From NCBI RefSeq assembly GCF_002764115.1, contig NZ_CP017940.1, forward strand, positions 1,958,501 through 2,022,500: a stretch of 64,000 bases of DNA. The letters run 5' to 3'. Within the stretch, counting starts at the first letter, position 1. Each line of letters starts with the position of its first letter. The DNA comes from Phyllobacterium zundukense (GTDB taxonomy: Bacteria; Pseudomonadota; Alphaproteobacteria; Rhizobiales; Rhizobiaceae). Positions 1-8,581 of this stretch are shown one piece after another. A program made the position numbers and the translations under genes. The notes under the pieces are model-generated. The model worked only from the letters and a program-made list of their open reading frames with translations, searched no databases and had not been told where the DNA came from.

Positions 1-23
1 TATTTGATTTTGTTGAGGTTTTT

Positions 24-99
24 TGGTGCCCCCGGAGAGACTCGAACTCCCGACCCTCTGATTACAAATCAGATGCTCTACCAACTGAGCTACAAGGGC
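24..99 (-). tRNA. tRNA-Thr (anticodon TGT)
   Basis: Read on the minus strand this folds as a complete 76-nt tRNA. The acceptor stem pairs GCCCTTG with CGGGGGC. The D arm carries AGCTCAGTTGGTAGAGC. The anticodon stem TCTGA/TCAGA encloses loop TTTGTAA, giving anticodon TGT, which reads ACA threonine codons. The T arm contains GTTCGAGTC, followed by discriminator A and an encoded CCA end. It is transcribed away from the NAD kinase gene. No other tRNA is adjacent within the window. Confidence 0.96.
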
Positions 100-253
100 A
101 GCGGCGTCCGATTAGCACAAACCTCCGATCTGTAAAACGAAAAAACAGCCCCGCGCGATAATTTTACAGTTTTTTTGATCGCCGGGCGTTTTGCCAGATC
201 AGTCGCGGCGTGCTAGGCGATACGTCCTCAGTCATTCGCGCATGCAGGCAGCC

Positions 254-1027
254 ATGAACCGGAAAATCGAAACATTTGCTTTTCTTTCCTCAGGCACGCC
301 GGATTCCGACGAGGCGCAGCACGATCTGGCCCGGATTTACGGTCACGCCGAAGCAAGGGACGCCGATGTCATCGTTGCGCTTGGCGGCGACGGTTTCATG
401 CTGCAGACGCTGCAGAATTACATGAACCAGGGCAAGATGATCTACGGCATGAACCGCGGGTCCGTCGGCTTCCTGATGAATGAGTACAGCGAAGCCGGGT
501 TGAAGGAGCGCGTGGAGGCAGCGCATGCCGAGACGATCCGGCCATTGAAGATGGTCACGGAGTCAGTCGAAGACGGCGAGTTTACGGCATTTGCACTCAA
601 TGAAGTCTCCCTGCTGCGCCAGTCCTACCAGGCTGCGAAGATCAGGATCACCGTCGATGACAAGGTGCGGCTGGAAGAATTGATTTGCGACGGCGTCATG
701 GTGGCAACGCCCGCCGGCTCCACCGCCTACAACCTCTCCGCGCAGGGGCCGATCATCCCGCTCGATGCGCGGCTGCTCGCCCTCACCCCGGTTTCCGCCT
801 TTCGCCCCCGCCGCTGGCGCGGGGCTCTCCTGCCCAACCGGGTGACGGTGCGTTTCGATATTCTCGAACCGGAAAAACGGCCGGTCAATGCCGTCGCCGA
901 TCATACGGAAGTAAAGTCCGTTCTATCCGTCACAGTCGAGGAAGCATCTCATTTGCGGGCGACCATTCTGTTTGACAAGAACCATTCGTGGAACGAACGA
1001 ATTCTCAAGGAACAGTTCCTTTATTGA
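254..1027 (+). CDS. nadK: NAD kinase
   Basis: Cytosolic kinase that phosphorylates NAD to NADP with ATP. The diagnostic GGDGFML nucleotide-binding motif is at about residues 44-50, followed by the NE dyad (LNEVSLLR) and the glycine-rich [20 protein letters not shown] segment that lines the active site. The frame is open from 191, but the ATG at 254 ([10 protein letters not shown]) gives a 257-residue protein, the usual size of the rhizobial enzyme, so I chose it; the ATG at 242 is an alternative. There is no strong Shine-Dalgarno at either. It stands alone between a divergent tRNA and a helicase gene 185 bp downstream. Confidence 0.93.
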   Translation: MNRKIETFAFLSSGTPDSDEAQHDLARIYGHAEARDADVIVALGGDGFMLQTLQNYMNQGKMIYGMNRGSVGFLMNEYSEAGLKERVEAAHAETIRPLKMVTESVEDGEFTAFALNEVSLLRQSYQAAKIRITVDDKVRLEELICDGVMVATPAGSTAYNLSAQGPIIPLDARLLALTPVSAFRPRRWRGALLPNRVTVRFDILEPEKRPVNAVADHTEVKSVLSVTVEEASHLRATILFDKNHSWNERILKEQFLY

Positions 1028-1212
1028 CAACATTAGAATAAAATGGCGCACAATTGTAACAAACTCTTAAATGTGACCACACCTGAGAGTTGACTTTTGC
1101 TGGCTCGCGCCGTAACGCCATTGCAGCAAAACGCTGTGCAATTCGAGCGTCTGACGCTTTGGCCGATGACGGACCGCACCGCAATGACTGCAGATAGAAA
1201 GTTAAACCTCCT

Positions 1213-2718
1213 TTGACCACCTTTGCCGATCTGGGCCTTTCACCGAAAGTGCTCAATGCTGTAGAAGCAGCAGGATATACAATTCCGACACCGATCCAGG
1301 CTGGCGCCATCCCGCATGCGCTGCAACGCAAGGATGTCCTTGGCATCGCGCAGACCGGAACCGGCAAGACCGCCTCTTTCGTATTGCCCATGCTGACGCT
1401 GCTGGAACAGGGCCGTGCCCGCGCCCGCATGCCGCGCACGCTGATCCTCGAGCCGACGCGCGAACTCGCTGCGCAGGTCGAGGAAAACTTCGTCAAATAT
1501 GGCAAGAACCACCGTCTGAACGTCGCGCTGCTGATTGGCGGCGTGTCCTTCGACGATCAGTTGCGCAAGCTCGAACGCGGCGCAGACGTCCTGATCGCAA
1601 CGCCCGGCCGCCTGCTCGACCATTTCGAGCGCGGCAAGCTACTCCTGAGCGCTGTCGATATTCTCGTCATCGATGAGGCCGACCGCATGCTCGACATGGG
1701 TTTCATCCCGGACATCGAGCGCATCTGCAAGCTGATCCCCTTCACCCGCCAGACGCTGTTCTTCTCGGCCACCATGCCGCCGGAAATCACCAAGCTGACG
1801 GAACAGTTCCTGCATTCACCCGTCCGCATCGAAGTTGCCAAGGCGGCAACGACGGCCAAGACGGTTGAACAGAAGCTGGTCAAATCCGGCAAGAAGGATT
1901 GGGAAAAGCGCGCCGTGCTGCGCGACCTGATCCGCGCCGAGGACGAAGGCCTGAAGAACGCGATCATCTTCTGCAACCGCAAGAAAGATGTCTCCGAGCT
2001 CTTCCGCTCGCTCGTGAAGCACGATTTCGATGCCGGCGCCCTGCATGGCGACATGGATCAGCGCGCACGCACCACGATGCTGGCGAGCTTCAAGGATGGC
2101 AAGCTCAAGCTTCTCGTTGCTTCCGACGTCGCCGCACGCGGGCTCGATATTCCGGACGTCAGCCATGTGTTCAATTTCGACGTGCCGATCCATTCGGAAG
2201 ATTACGTGCACCGCATCGGCCGTACGGGCCGCGCCGGGCGTTCGGGCAAGGCTTTCACGCTGGTGACGCCGGCCGATACCAAATATCTGGCGTCGATCGA
2301 AAAGCTGATTGGCGAGGATATCATCTGGCACGATGGCGATCTGTCCACCCTGCCCGTCTCGACGGAACCGGATGAGGCACCGCGCCGTGGCCGCGGCCGA
2401 GGTAAACCTGAGCCGAAACGCCGGCCACGCAATGAAGGCCGCGAACGCGAGCGACCGCAGTCGGAAATCGATATCATCGCTGCCGCCGAACGGGCGAAGG
2501 AAGCCGAAGTTCAGCCAGTCGAGGAGCAACCGATCGTGCGCACCGCGGAAAAGCCGCAAAAAGCCGCGATCAAGGCCGATAACGAGCAGCGCCGCGCTCG
2601 CGTCCCGCATACCGAACCGCGTCGCGATCATCGCCGCGACCGCGACGACATGGGTTCAGCGCCGGTTGGTTTCGGTGATGAGATCCCTGCCTTCATGCTG
2701 ATCGACACCAAAGTCTGA
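1213..2718 (+). CDS. DEAD-box ATP-dependent RNA helicase (RhlE-like)
   Basis: RNA-remodelling helicase expected to act in ribosome assembly or mRNA turnover. All core motifs are present: Q motif near residue 25, Walker A AQTGTGKT at 46-53, PTRELA at 81-86, DEAD at 154-157, SAT at 185-187 and HRIGRTGR at 333-340. Residues from about 390 to 501 form a low-complexity Arg/Glu/Pro tail typical of RhlE-type proteins and probably an RNA-binding extension. The only usable start is TTG at 1213, because an in-frame TAG lies at 1195 and the conserved domain begins at once. There is no Shine-Dalgarno; the preceding bases read CCTCCTTT, like the 16S 3' end itself. A Nudix gene follows after 9 bp, so the two are probably co-transcribed. 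Confidence 0.93.
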   Translation: MTTFADLGLSPKVLNAVEAAGYTIPTPIQAGAIPHALQRKDVLGIAQTGTGKTASFVLPMLTLLEQGRARARMPRTLILEPTRELAAQVEENFVKYGKNHRLNVALLIGGVSFDDQLRKLERGADVLIATPGRLLDHFERGKLLLSAVDILVIDEADRMLDMGFIPDIERICKLIPFTRQTLFFSATMPPEITKLTEQFLHSPVRIEVAKAATTAKTVEQKLVKSGKKDWEKRAVLRDLIRAEDEGLKNAIIFCNRKKDVSELFRSLVKHDFDAGALHGDMDQRARTTMLASFKDGKLKLLVASDVAARGLDIPDVSHVFNFDVPIHSEDYVHRIGRTGRAGRSGKAFTLVTPADTKYLASIEKLIGEDIIWHDGDLSTLPVSTEPDEAPRRGRGRGKPEPKRRPRNEGRERERPQSEIDIIAAAERAKEAEVQPVEEQPIVRTAEKPQKAAIKADNEQRRARVPHTEPRRDHRRDRDDMGSAPVGFGDEIPAFMLIDTKV

Positions 2719-2727
2719 GGTTTTCTC

Positions 2728-3135
2728 GTGCAGCTACCGGGCGTTGGATGCGGAATCGTATTCTTGAAAGACGCCCATATCCTCCTGCTACAGCGCAAGA
2801 AGAGCCCTGAGGCCGGTGCCTGGGGCATTCCCGGCGGCAAGGTGGATTTTCTGGAGACCGCCGAACAGGCTATCCGCCGCGAGGCCTTCGAGGAAACCGG
2901 GCTTCAGGCTGGAGCGATCGCGCTCCTCGGCCTCAGCGAACAACTCTTCCATGATGAACAGCAGCATTGGCTGGGTGTCCTGTTCCTGGCGCAGAGCTAT
3001 TCCGGTGAGATGCAGCTGCTCGAACCCGACAAACATGGCGGGATCGACTGGTTCTCCCTCGACGATCTGCCGGAACGCCTGACCTTGCCGACGCTGCACG
3101 CCATCGACCTGGTTCGGCAGCGCGGACTGGCGTGA
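2728..3135 (+). CDS. Nudix hydrolase (MutT-like)
   Basis: A 135-residue Nudix-fold pyrophosphohydrolase acting on a nucleoside diphosphate linked to another moiety; the substrate cannot be read from sequence. The Nudix box is complete at about residues 36-58: G, five residues, E, seven residues, then REAFEETGL, providing the metal-binding glutamates. Start is a GTG at 2728. It lies 9 bp behind the helicase gene, suggesting one transcript, and is followed three bases later by the convergent TfoX-like gene. A house-cleaning role for oxidised nucleotides is possible, but so is an NADH or sugar-nucleotide substrate. Confidence 0.9.
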   Translation: MQLPGVGCGIVFLKDAHILLLQRKKSPEAGAWGIPGGKVDFLETAEQAIRREAFEETGLQAGAIALLGLSEQLFHDEQQHWLGVLFLAQSYSGEMQLLEPDKHGGIDWFSLDDLPERLTLPTLHAIDLVRQRGLA

Positions 3136-3138
3136 GCG

Positions 3139-3459
3139 TTACTTTGCCCGGCGCAATGACGCCTCGTGGGCAAGCCTGGCCCATTCAGTCATGATGTCAG
3201 GATCGTCGAAAGCATCTTCGGGAATAGACCAGTACGGCATATCGACGGGTTTTCTCGATTTGCGCTCATAGCGCCATTGTCTGGAGCCAGCAGCTTCGAA
3301 AGCGGGCGCCGAAACCTCGTCGGCCTTCAGGAGAATTTCATCCTGAACTTCAAGCGCGATAATCAGCCCTTGGAAATATACCGCCTTGCCGCCAAACATG
3401 CGCTTGATGGTGACAGGACCGAGGCCTGAAAACAGATCCTCGATTGCGTCATTGTCCAT
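3139..3459 (-). CDS. TfoX/Sxy N-terminal domain protein
   Basis: A 106-residue protein matching the TfoX N-terminal domain: an MFGG motif (RMFGGKAVYFQG, about residues 20-31) and a conserved tryptophan/tyrosine-rich C-terminal half ending near PYWSIPEDAFDD. In gamma-proteobacteria TfoX/Sxy activates competence genes. In rhizobia this domain usually occurs alone, and its role is not established. It begins 11 bp downstream of the sufA stop, so it is probably the last gene of the suf transcript or read through from it. No DNA-binding domain is visible. Confidence 0.85.
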   Translation of the reverse strand: MDNDAIEDLFSGLGPVTIKRMFGGKAVYFQGLIIALEVQDEILLKADEVSAPAFEAAGSRQWRYERKSRKPVDMPYWSIPEDAFDDPDIMTEWARLAHEASLRRAK

Positions 3460-3470
3460 AACGAAAAAGG

Positions 3471-3845
3471 TCAGGAAGCGGCGGAAGCCAAGGCTTCGGG
3501 CTTTGCCGGTGTGAGTTCAACCGATTCGCCGCAGCCGCAGGCAGAGGTCTGGTTGGGATTGTTGAAGACGAAGCCTGTGCGCAGCTTTGTCACTTCGAAA
3601 TCCATTTGCGTGCCGAGGAGGTAGAGAACAGCTTCCGGCGCGACGAAGACCTTCGAGCCGTCCTTTTCGACGACATCATCGCCAGCTTTCGCTTCCGTCA
3701 CGAGGTCGATCATATATTCCATGCCGGCGCAGCCGCCTTTCTTGATGCCGACGCGAATGCCGAGCGCATTCTCGCGCGTCGCCACAATGTCGCTTACGCG
3801 CTGTGCGGCGGCGTCAGTCAACGTCATGACAGAAAAACGACCCAT
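3471..3845 (-). CDS. sufA: A-type Fe-S carrier/scaffold protein
   Basis: HesB/IscA/SufA-family protein, 124 residues, that carries nascent Fe-S clusters from SufBCD to apo-proteins. The three conserved cluster-ligand cysteines are present: C39 in KKGGCAGMEY and the C103-G-C105 pair near the C-terminus. ATG at 3845 has an AGAGAG-type ribosome binding site; an internal ATG (MTLTDAAA) is the alternative. It is separated from the rest of the suf operon (sufT ends at 4544) by a secreted-protein gene on the other strand, so it may have its own promoter. The Ala/Pro-rich C-terminal 15 residues are not part of the fold. Confidence 0.92.
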   Translation of the reverse strand: MGRFSVMTLTDAAAQRVSDIVATRENALGIRVGIKKGGCAGMEYMIDLVTEAKAGDDVVEKDGSKVFVAPEAVLYLLGTQMDFEVTKLRTGFVFNNPNQTSACGCGESVELTPAKPEALASAAS

Positions 3846-3971
3846 TTCTCATCTCTCTTCTTCGTGATCGCGGAACGATCATTCAATGACATAGTTAGTG
3901 TTACACAACCGTCACCGCAAGTGTTCAAACTGTCCCGGACCAACAAACTCGACTGGCAGAAGGCTGAAATC

Positions 3972-4547
3972 ATGAACTATCGCCATCTCGTTCTTTGCAG
4001 CATAGCCTCGCTGACGCTCAACCTTGCGCCGGCTTTCGCCCAGGAAACGAAACAGCCGGAACAGCCAAAGGCGACAGAGCCTGCCCCCACCGAAACGCCC
4101 GCGCCAAAGGAATCAGCCGCGAGCCAGACACCGCCGGAATATCTCGACAATCGCAGTACGCCGGAAACGCTGATCCTGTCCTATTACAACGCGATCAACC
4201 GGGGAGAATACGCCCGCGCCTATAGCTATTACGCTCCCGACAATCCGCCGCAGCCCTTCCCGCAATTCCAGGCGGGCTATGATACCACCGCATCGGTGGA
4301 GGTGCAGTTCGGAAAGGCCGTGGGCGAAGGCGCCGCCGGTTCCGCCTTTTGGAGCCAGCCCCTGGCGATCAAGTCCGAAGGCAAGGATGGCACTGTTACG
4401 GTCTTCAATGGTTGCTATCGCCTCAAGCTCGCCAACCCGGCGATTCAGGGCGTGCCATACGTGCCGCTATCCATACTCGACGGAACCCTGGAGAAATCCG
4501 AAAAGCCTTTCGAGGAAAGCGTACCGGAAGGCTGCGAAGCTCCTTAG
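3972..4547 (+). CDS. Secreted hypothetical protein, Pro/Glu-rich N-terminus
   Basis: A 191-residue protein of unknown function. A Sec signal peptide is clear: MNYRHLVLCSIASLTLNLAPAFA with cleavage after AFA near residue 23. It is followed by a Lys/Pro/Glu/Ala-rich linker (residues 24-55) and a globular domain starting near STPETLILSYYNAINRGEYARAYSYY. That opening resembles the helix pair of NTF2/SnoaL-like or lumazine-binding-like periplasmic domains, but this is only a resemblance. Two late cysteines (in NGCYR and EGCEAP) could form a disulfide. The start is supported by GAAGG seven bases upstream. It is inserted opposite the suf genes and overlaps the sufT end by 4 bp, tail to tail. Confidence 0.75.
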   Translation: MNYRHLVLCSIASLTLNLAPAFAQETKQPEQPKATEPAPTETPAPKESAASQTPPEYLDNRSTPETLILSYYNAINRGEYARAYSYYAPDNPPQPFPQFQAGYDTTASVEVQFGKAVGEGAAGSAFWSQPLAIKSEGKDGTVTVFNGCYRLKLANPAIQGVPYVPLSILDGTLEKSEKPFEESVPEGCEAP

Positions 4548-4966
4548 TACCAGCCGACGGCGACTTGCGCTTCTTCCGACATGCGGTCCGGTGTCCAGGG
4601 CGGATCGAAGGTCATGGTAACATCGACGAAACTGACACCTTCCACCGCGCTAACGGCATCCTGCACCCAGCCCGGCATTTCACCCGCGACGGGGCAGCCC
4701 GGGGCAGTCAACGTCATTTCGATCTTCACCGAACGGTCATCTTCGATGTCGATCTTGTAGACGAGGCCTAGCTCATAGATATCGGCCGGAATTTCCGGGT
4801 CGTAGACAGTTTTCAGCGCGCCGATGATGTCATCGGTCATGCGTGCCAGTTCCTCGGCGGGAATGGCAGATACGGACGCTGTCCCGACCCCGGTATGTAC
4901 GGAACCGGCATCAGCGATCGGCGCTTCTTCTTTTTCCAGTGTCTCGACTTTGTCGGTCATCGTCAT
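4544..4966 (-). CDS. sufT: SUF system Fe-S assembly protein (MIP18/DUF59 family)
   Basis: A 140-residue DUF59 protein, the SufT (SufX) accessory factor for Fe-S protein maturation. The DUF59 core begins near ALKTVYDPEIP and includes the hallmark TAPGCP motif with its single conserved cysteine; residues 1-35 are a variable acidic leader. It follows sufS with a TGATG overlap (ATG at 4966; an in-frame GTG lies one codon earlier), a sign of translational coupling. In rhizobia it is the penultimate suf gene, before sufA, as here. Confidence 0.92.
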   Translation of the reverse strand: MTMTDKVETLEKEEAPIADAGSVHTGVGTASVSAIPAEELARMTDDIIGALKTVYDPEIPADIYELGLVYKIDIEDDRSVKIEMTLTAPGCPVAGEMPGWVQDAVSAVEGVSFVDVTMTFDPPWTPDRMSEEAQVAVGWY

Positions 4967-6207
4967 CACCCAAAGAATTTCCGCGCCTTTTCCAGCGCAT
5001 CGGCGAGAACATCGATCTCGTCTATCGTATTATACATGGCAAATGAGGCACGGCATGTCGAAGTGACGCCGAAGCGCTTCAAAAGTGGTTGAGCACAATG
5101 TGTCCCTGCCCGAACGGCAACGCCGGCACGGTCGATCACCATCGACACGTCATGCGCGTGTATGCCTTCGAGTTCGAAGGAAATAATGGCGCCTTTGCCC
5201 TTGGCATCGCCAAAAATACGCAAGGAATTGATCTGGCGCAGCCGCTCATGCGCATAATCGCGCAAATCTTCCTCATGCGCGAGAATGGCCGCGCGGCCGA
5301 TCTTCTCGACATACTCGATCGCGGCGCCAAGCCCGATCGCCTGGGCGATCGGCGGAGTGCCCGCTTCGAAGCGGTGCGGAGGATGATTGTAGGTGACGAT
5401 ATCCTCCGTCACCTCTTCGATCATTTCGCCGCCACCCTGGAAGGGCCGCATCGATTCCAGCATGTTCTTGCGGCCATAAAGCACGCCAATACCGGATGGA
5501 CCATAAATCTTGTGTCCGGTGAAAATGTACCAGTCGCAGCCGAGATCCTGCACGTCCACCGGCAGGTGTACCGCGCCCTGGCTGCCGTCGACCAGCACGG
5601 GAATGCCGCGCGCATGGGCGATGCGGACGATTTCCTTGATCGGCGTGACGGTGCCAAGCACGTTCGACATATGGGTAATGGCGACAAGCTTTGTACGGTC
5701 GGTCAGCCGGCTCTCGAATTCCTCGATGTGGAATGCACCTTGATCATCGACAGGCACCCAGACGAGCTTCGCACCCTGACGTTCGCGAATGAAATGCCAC
5801 GGCACGATGTTGGAATGGTGCTCCATGATCGAAAGCACGATCTCGTCACCTTCGCCGATGTTTGGCATGCCATAGCCATAGGCAACCGTGTTGATCGCTT
5901 CGGTGGCGGATTTCGTAAACACGATCTCGTCAACCGAACCGGCATTCAGGAACCGGCGAACGTTTTCACGAGCCTTTTCATAGGCATCGGTCGTTGCGTT
6001 CGACAGGAAGTGCAGGCCGCGATGCACATTGGCATATTCATTCGAATAGGTATGCGTGATCATATCGATGACAGCCTGCGGCTTCTGAGCCGAGGCGCCA
6101 TTGTCGAGATAGACCAGCGGCTTGCCGTAGACTTCCCGCGACAGTATGGGGAAATCGCGGCGGATAGCCTCTACGTCGTAGCTGCTTTGAATGATCTTCG
6201 TATCCAT
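4966..6207 (-). CDS. sufS: Cysteine desulfurase SufS (class II)
   Basis: PLP enzyme that takes sulfur from L-cysteine as a persulfide for SufBCD. It has 413 residues. The PLP Schiff-base lysine is K233 in FTGHKIYG, and the catalytic cysteine is C371 in RAGTHCAQP, the short-loop arrangement of class II desulfurases. The SEHH-like position reads IMEHHSN. It lies between sufD and sufT, overlapping sufT. It is the second of two desulfurases in this operon; the other (10275-11450) is class I-like. No sufE is present in the window. Confidence 0.96.
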   Translation of the reverse strand: MDTKIIQSSYDVEAIRRDFPILSREVYGKPLVYLDNGASAQKPQAVIDMITHTYSNEYANVHRGLHFLSNATTDAYEKARENVRRFLNAGSVDEIVFTKSATEAINTVAYGYGMPNIGEGDEIVLSIMEHHSNIVPWHFIRERQGAKLVWVPVDDQGAFHIEEFESRLTDRTKLVAITHMSNVLGTVTPIKEIVRIAHARGIPVLVDGSQGAVHLPVDVQDLGCDWYIFTGHKIYGPSGIGVLYGRKNMLESMRPFQGGGEMIEEVTEDIVTYNHPPHRFEAGTPPIAQAIGLGAAIEYVEKIGRAAILAHEEDLRDYAHERLRQINSLRIFGDAKGKGAIISFELEGIHAHDVSMVIDRAGVAVRAGTHCAQPLLKRFGVTSTCRASFAMYNTIDEIDVLADALEKARKFFG

Positions 6208-6249
6208 ATTGCCGCGCTTTCCCGTGTAAATTTGGCTGCGTTCGATCGA

Positions 6250-7521
6250 TCAGACGTGGGTGGCGAGCCATTTTTCGAGAATCGCCTCAAGCGCCTCGAC
6301 CAGTGGCTCGTTTTCCAGCTCCTCGACGATTTCAGCAACGAAAGCCTTGATCAAAAGGCCACGTGCTTCGTTTTCCGGAATGCCGCGCGCCCGCAGATAG
6401 AACAGGTGATTGCCATCGATTTCGGTAACAGTCGCACCATGGCCGCAGGCCACATCGTCGGCAAAGATCTCGAGTTCCGGCTTGGCATCGAATTCGCCAT
6501 CATCCGAAAGCAGCAGCGTGTTGCAGGCCATGCGGGCGTCGGTCTTCTGGGCGATCTTGTTGACCTTGATCTGCCCCTGAAACACGCCGCGTGCCTGGTC
6601 CGTCACCACGTTGCGGATGATCTGCACCGATGTGGTGTTTTCGACCAGATGGCCGAGCGTCATCGTCACATCGGTGTGGCTGTCGCCGCCGAGCAGATTG
6701 ACACCGCGAAGCTGGAAGTCGGAGCCTTCGCCCTTCACCAGCACATGCACTTCCTGCCGGACAAGCTTGCCGCCGGCATTGACGACATAAAGCGTCAGTT
6801 TGGCGTTGGCACCGAGCGTTGCAGTGAACTGTGCCAGCTGCGTGGCATGGACGCCCTGCTCGCGCAGGATGATCCAGGTAATTTCGGCATCGTCGGCAAC
6901 CGTTACATTGCTGACGCTCGTCGAAAAACCTTCGCCGTCGCCGCCGGTCTGGCGTTCGATAATCGTTGCCTTGACGCCCTTGCCGAACTTGACCGGAAAA
7001 CGCACATGCCCCTGCCCGCGCAGCTGCGCGTTCTGCAGTTCGAGCGGTGCTTCCAGTTCCACGTCATCGGCAAACGATACCGCCCAGCCGTCCGTGACAT
7101 AGGCCGCATTGATCTGGCCGATCGCATCGTCGCCGTCACGAATGGCAAGCTGACTGATGACGGAGCCATCGATCAGCTTTTCGCTGAATTTCGTGAATTC
7201 AACGCCTTCAACGCGCGGGGCAACAAGAGCCACACCATTGGAAACGGTAGCCACAGCAGAGCCGGCAATAACCGGCGGCAAGGCATTCGTTCCAGCTGTC
7301 TCGTCATAGGCGGCAACGCTGCGCAGCAACGTGCGCAGGTCCGTATAGTGCCAGGCCTCGACGCGACGCGACGGCAGGCCCTGCGTCTTCAACGCCTCGA
7401 TGGCGTTGTCGCGGGCACCGGCGATCTCGCCATCGCCGGGCAGATCGCCCATCCGGTCGACGAAAGCGTCAACCAGCGCCGATTCAGCGGCTGTGGGCTG
7501 GCGTCCTGTATGAACATTCAT
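6250..7521 (-). CDS. sufD: Fe-S cluster assembly protein SufD
   Basis: Subunit of the SufBC2D scaffold, a right-handed beta-helix paralogue of SufB. The 423-residue length and the C-terminal module (CGHGATVTEIDGNHLFYLRARG, then LVEALE) fit SufD; C and H in ACGHGAT are conserved. The frame opens at a TTG five codons upstream, but the ATG at 7521 has a well-placed GAGGA and is preferred. It lies 11 bp behind sufC, and sufS follows after 42 bp. It acts in the cytosol with SufB and the ATPase SufC. Confidence 0.94.
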   Translation of the reverse strand: MNVHTGRQPTAAESALVDAFVDRMGDLPGDGEIAGARDNAIEALKTQGLPSRRVEAWHYTDLRTLLRSVAAYDETAGTNALPPVIAGSAVATVSNGVALVAPRVEGVEFTKFSEKLIDGSVISQLAIRDGDDAIGQINAAYVTDGWAVSFADDVELEAPLELQNAQLRGQGHVRFPVKFGKGVKATIIERQTGGDGEGFSTSVSNVTVADDAEITWIILREQGVHATQLAQFTATLGANAKLTLYVVNAGGKLVRQEVHVLVKGEGSDFQLRGVNLLGGDSHTDVTMTLGHLVENTTSVQIIRNVVTDQARGVFQGQIKVNKIAQKTDARMACNTLLLSDDGEFDAKPELEIFADDVACGHGATVTEIDGNHLFYLRARGIPENEARGLLIKAFVAEIVEELENEPLVEALEAILEKWLATHV

Positions 7522-7532
7522 GACACTATTCC

Positions 7533-8288
7533 TCAAGCGGCCTCGCCGATAATATCGGCATAACCATTTTCTTCCAGTTCAAGCGCAAGATTCTTGTCAC
7601 CCGACTTGATTACCTGGCCCTTGTAGAGAACATGCACGCTGTCCGGCACGATATAGTCGAGCAGGCGCTGGTAGTGGGTGATGACGATCACGGCCCGGTC
7701 TGGCGAACGCAGAGCGTTGACGCCATCGGCAACGATCTTCAGAGCATCGATGTCGAGGCCGGAGTCGGTCTCGTCGAGAACGCAGAGCTTCGGCTCCAGC
7801 AGTTTCATCTGCAGGATTTCCGCGCGCTTCTTCTCACCGCCGGAGAAACCAACATTGAGTGGGCGCTTGAGCATGGCAATATCCATGTCCAGCGACGCGG
7901 CAGCGGTCTTCACGCGGGAGATGAATTCCGGAATTTTCAGCGGCTCTTCACCGCGCGCCTTGCGCTGGGAATTCATTGCCACCTTGAGGAATTCCATTGT
8001 CGCAACGCCGGGTATTTCCATTGGGTACTGGAATGCCAGGAAAATGCCCTTGGCGGCGCGCTCGGACGGGTCGAGCTCGAGAATGGATTCGCCGTTGTAG
8101 AGAATGTCGCCTTCGGTGACCTCGTAGTCTTCGCGGCCTGCGAGGATATAGGACAGCGTCGATTTGCCGGAACCGTTCGGCCCCATGATCGCCGCGACTT
8201 CGCCTGCCTGGACGGTGAGGTTCAGACCACGAATGATCTCGGTGTCGGTGTCTGCGATCTTCGCATGAAGGTTTCTGATTTCCAGCAT
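7533..8288 (-). CDS. sufC: Fe-S cluster assembly ATPase SufC
   Basis: ABC-type ATPase of the SufBC2D complex, 251 residues. Visible motifs: Walker A GPNGSGKST, Q-loop FLAFQYP, signature FSGGEKKR, Walker B VLDETDSGLD and the switch histidine in VITHYQRLL. The ATG at 8288 (MLEIRNLHAK) is preceded by AAAGGTAG at good spacing; an upstream in-frame extension lacks homology and a ribosome site. It has no membrane domain partner, as expected for SufC. Confidence 0.96.
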   Translation of the reverse strand: MLEIRNLHAKIADTDTEIIRGLNLTVQAGEVAAIMGPNGSGKSTLSYILAGREDYEVTEGDILYNGESILELDPSERAAKGIFLAFQYPMEIPGVATMEFLKVAMNSQRKARGEEPLKIPEFISRVKTAAASLDMDIAMLKRPLNVGFSGGEKKRAEILQMKLLEPKLCVLDETDSGLDIDALKIVADGVNALRSPDRAVIVITHYQRLLDYIVPDSVHVLYKGQVIKSGDKNLALELEENGYADIIGEAA

Positions 8289-8380
8289 AGTACTACCTTT
8301 TCGAATTCCGAGGATCAGCCTTGGCGATCCCAATGATAAATCTTGATCCTGTCAGTCGATGGCCCACGCCATCCAAACTA

Positions 8381-8581
8381 TCAACTCTCGCCGCTCAGGC
8401 TCTTGAGCCGCTCGACCACTGAAGAGAGCTCCTTGCGCGCCCTTATCAGCTCTGGTTCGAGGACACTTTCGGTCGCGGAGGAAGCATGACCCAACGTATC
8501 CGTCAGGTCGTCGATGACTTCGCCCAGCTCCTTGTAGCGCCTGCGAAGTCGGTCGAGCTCTTCCTTCATGACCGGGGCCAT
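8381..8581 (-). CDS. Small coiled-coil protein between sufB and sufC
   Basis: A 66-residue frame whose ATG overlaps the sufB stop (TAATG), so it is set up for translational coupling. The sequence is highly charged and heptad-like (KEELDRLRRRYKELGEVIDDL, then LIRARKELSSVVERLKSL), predicting one long alpha-helix or a helical hairpin. It has no cysteine, no signal peptide and no family I recognise. A gap of 92 bp separates it from sufC. It is either a real small suf accessory or stabilising protein, or a by-product of the intergenic sequence; the start overlap and regular heptads favour a real gene. Confidence 0.6.
   Translation of the reverse strand: MAPVMKEELDRLRRRYKELGEVIDDLTDTLGHASSATESVLEPELIRARKELSSVVERLKSLSGES

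Noticed and set aside
5089..7563. An 824-codon open frame on the plus strand
   Set aside because: It lies wholly opposite sufS and sufD. It has no domain match and arises from the GC-rich codon bias of those genes.
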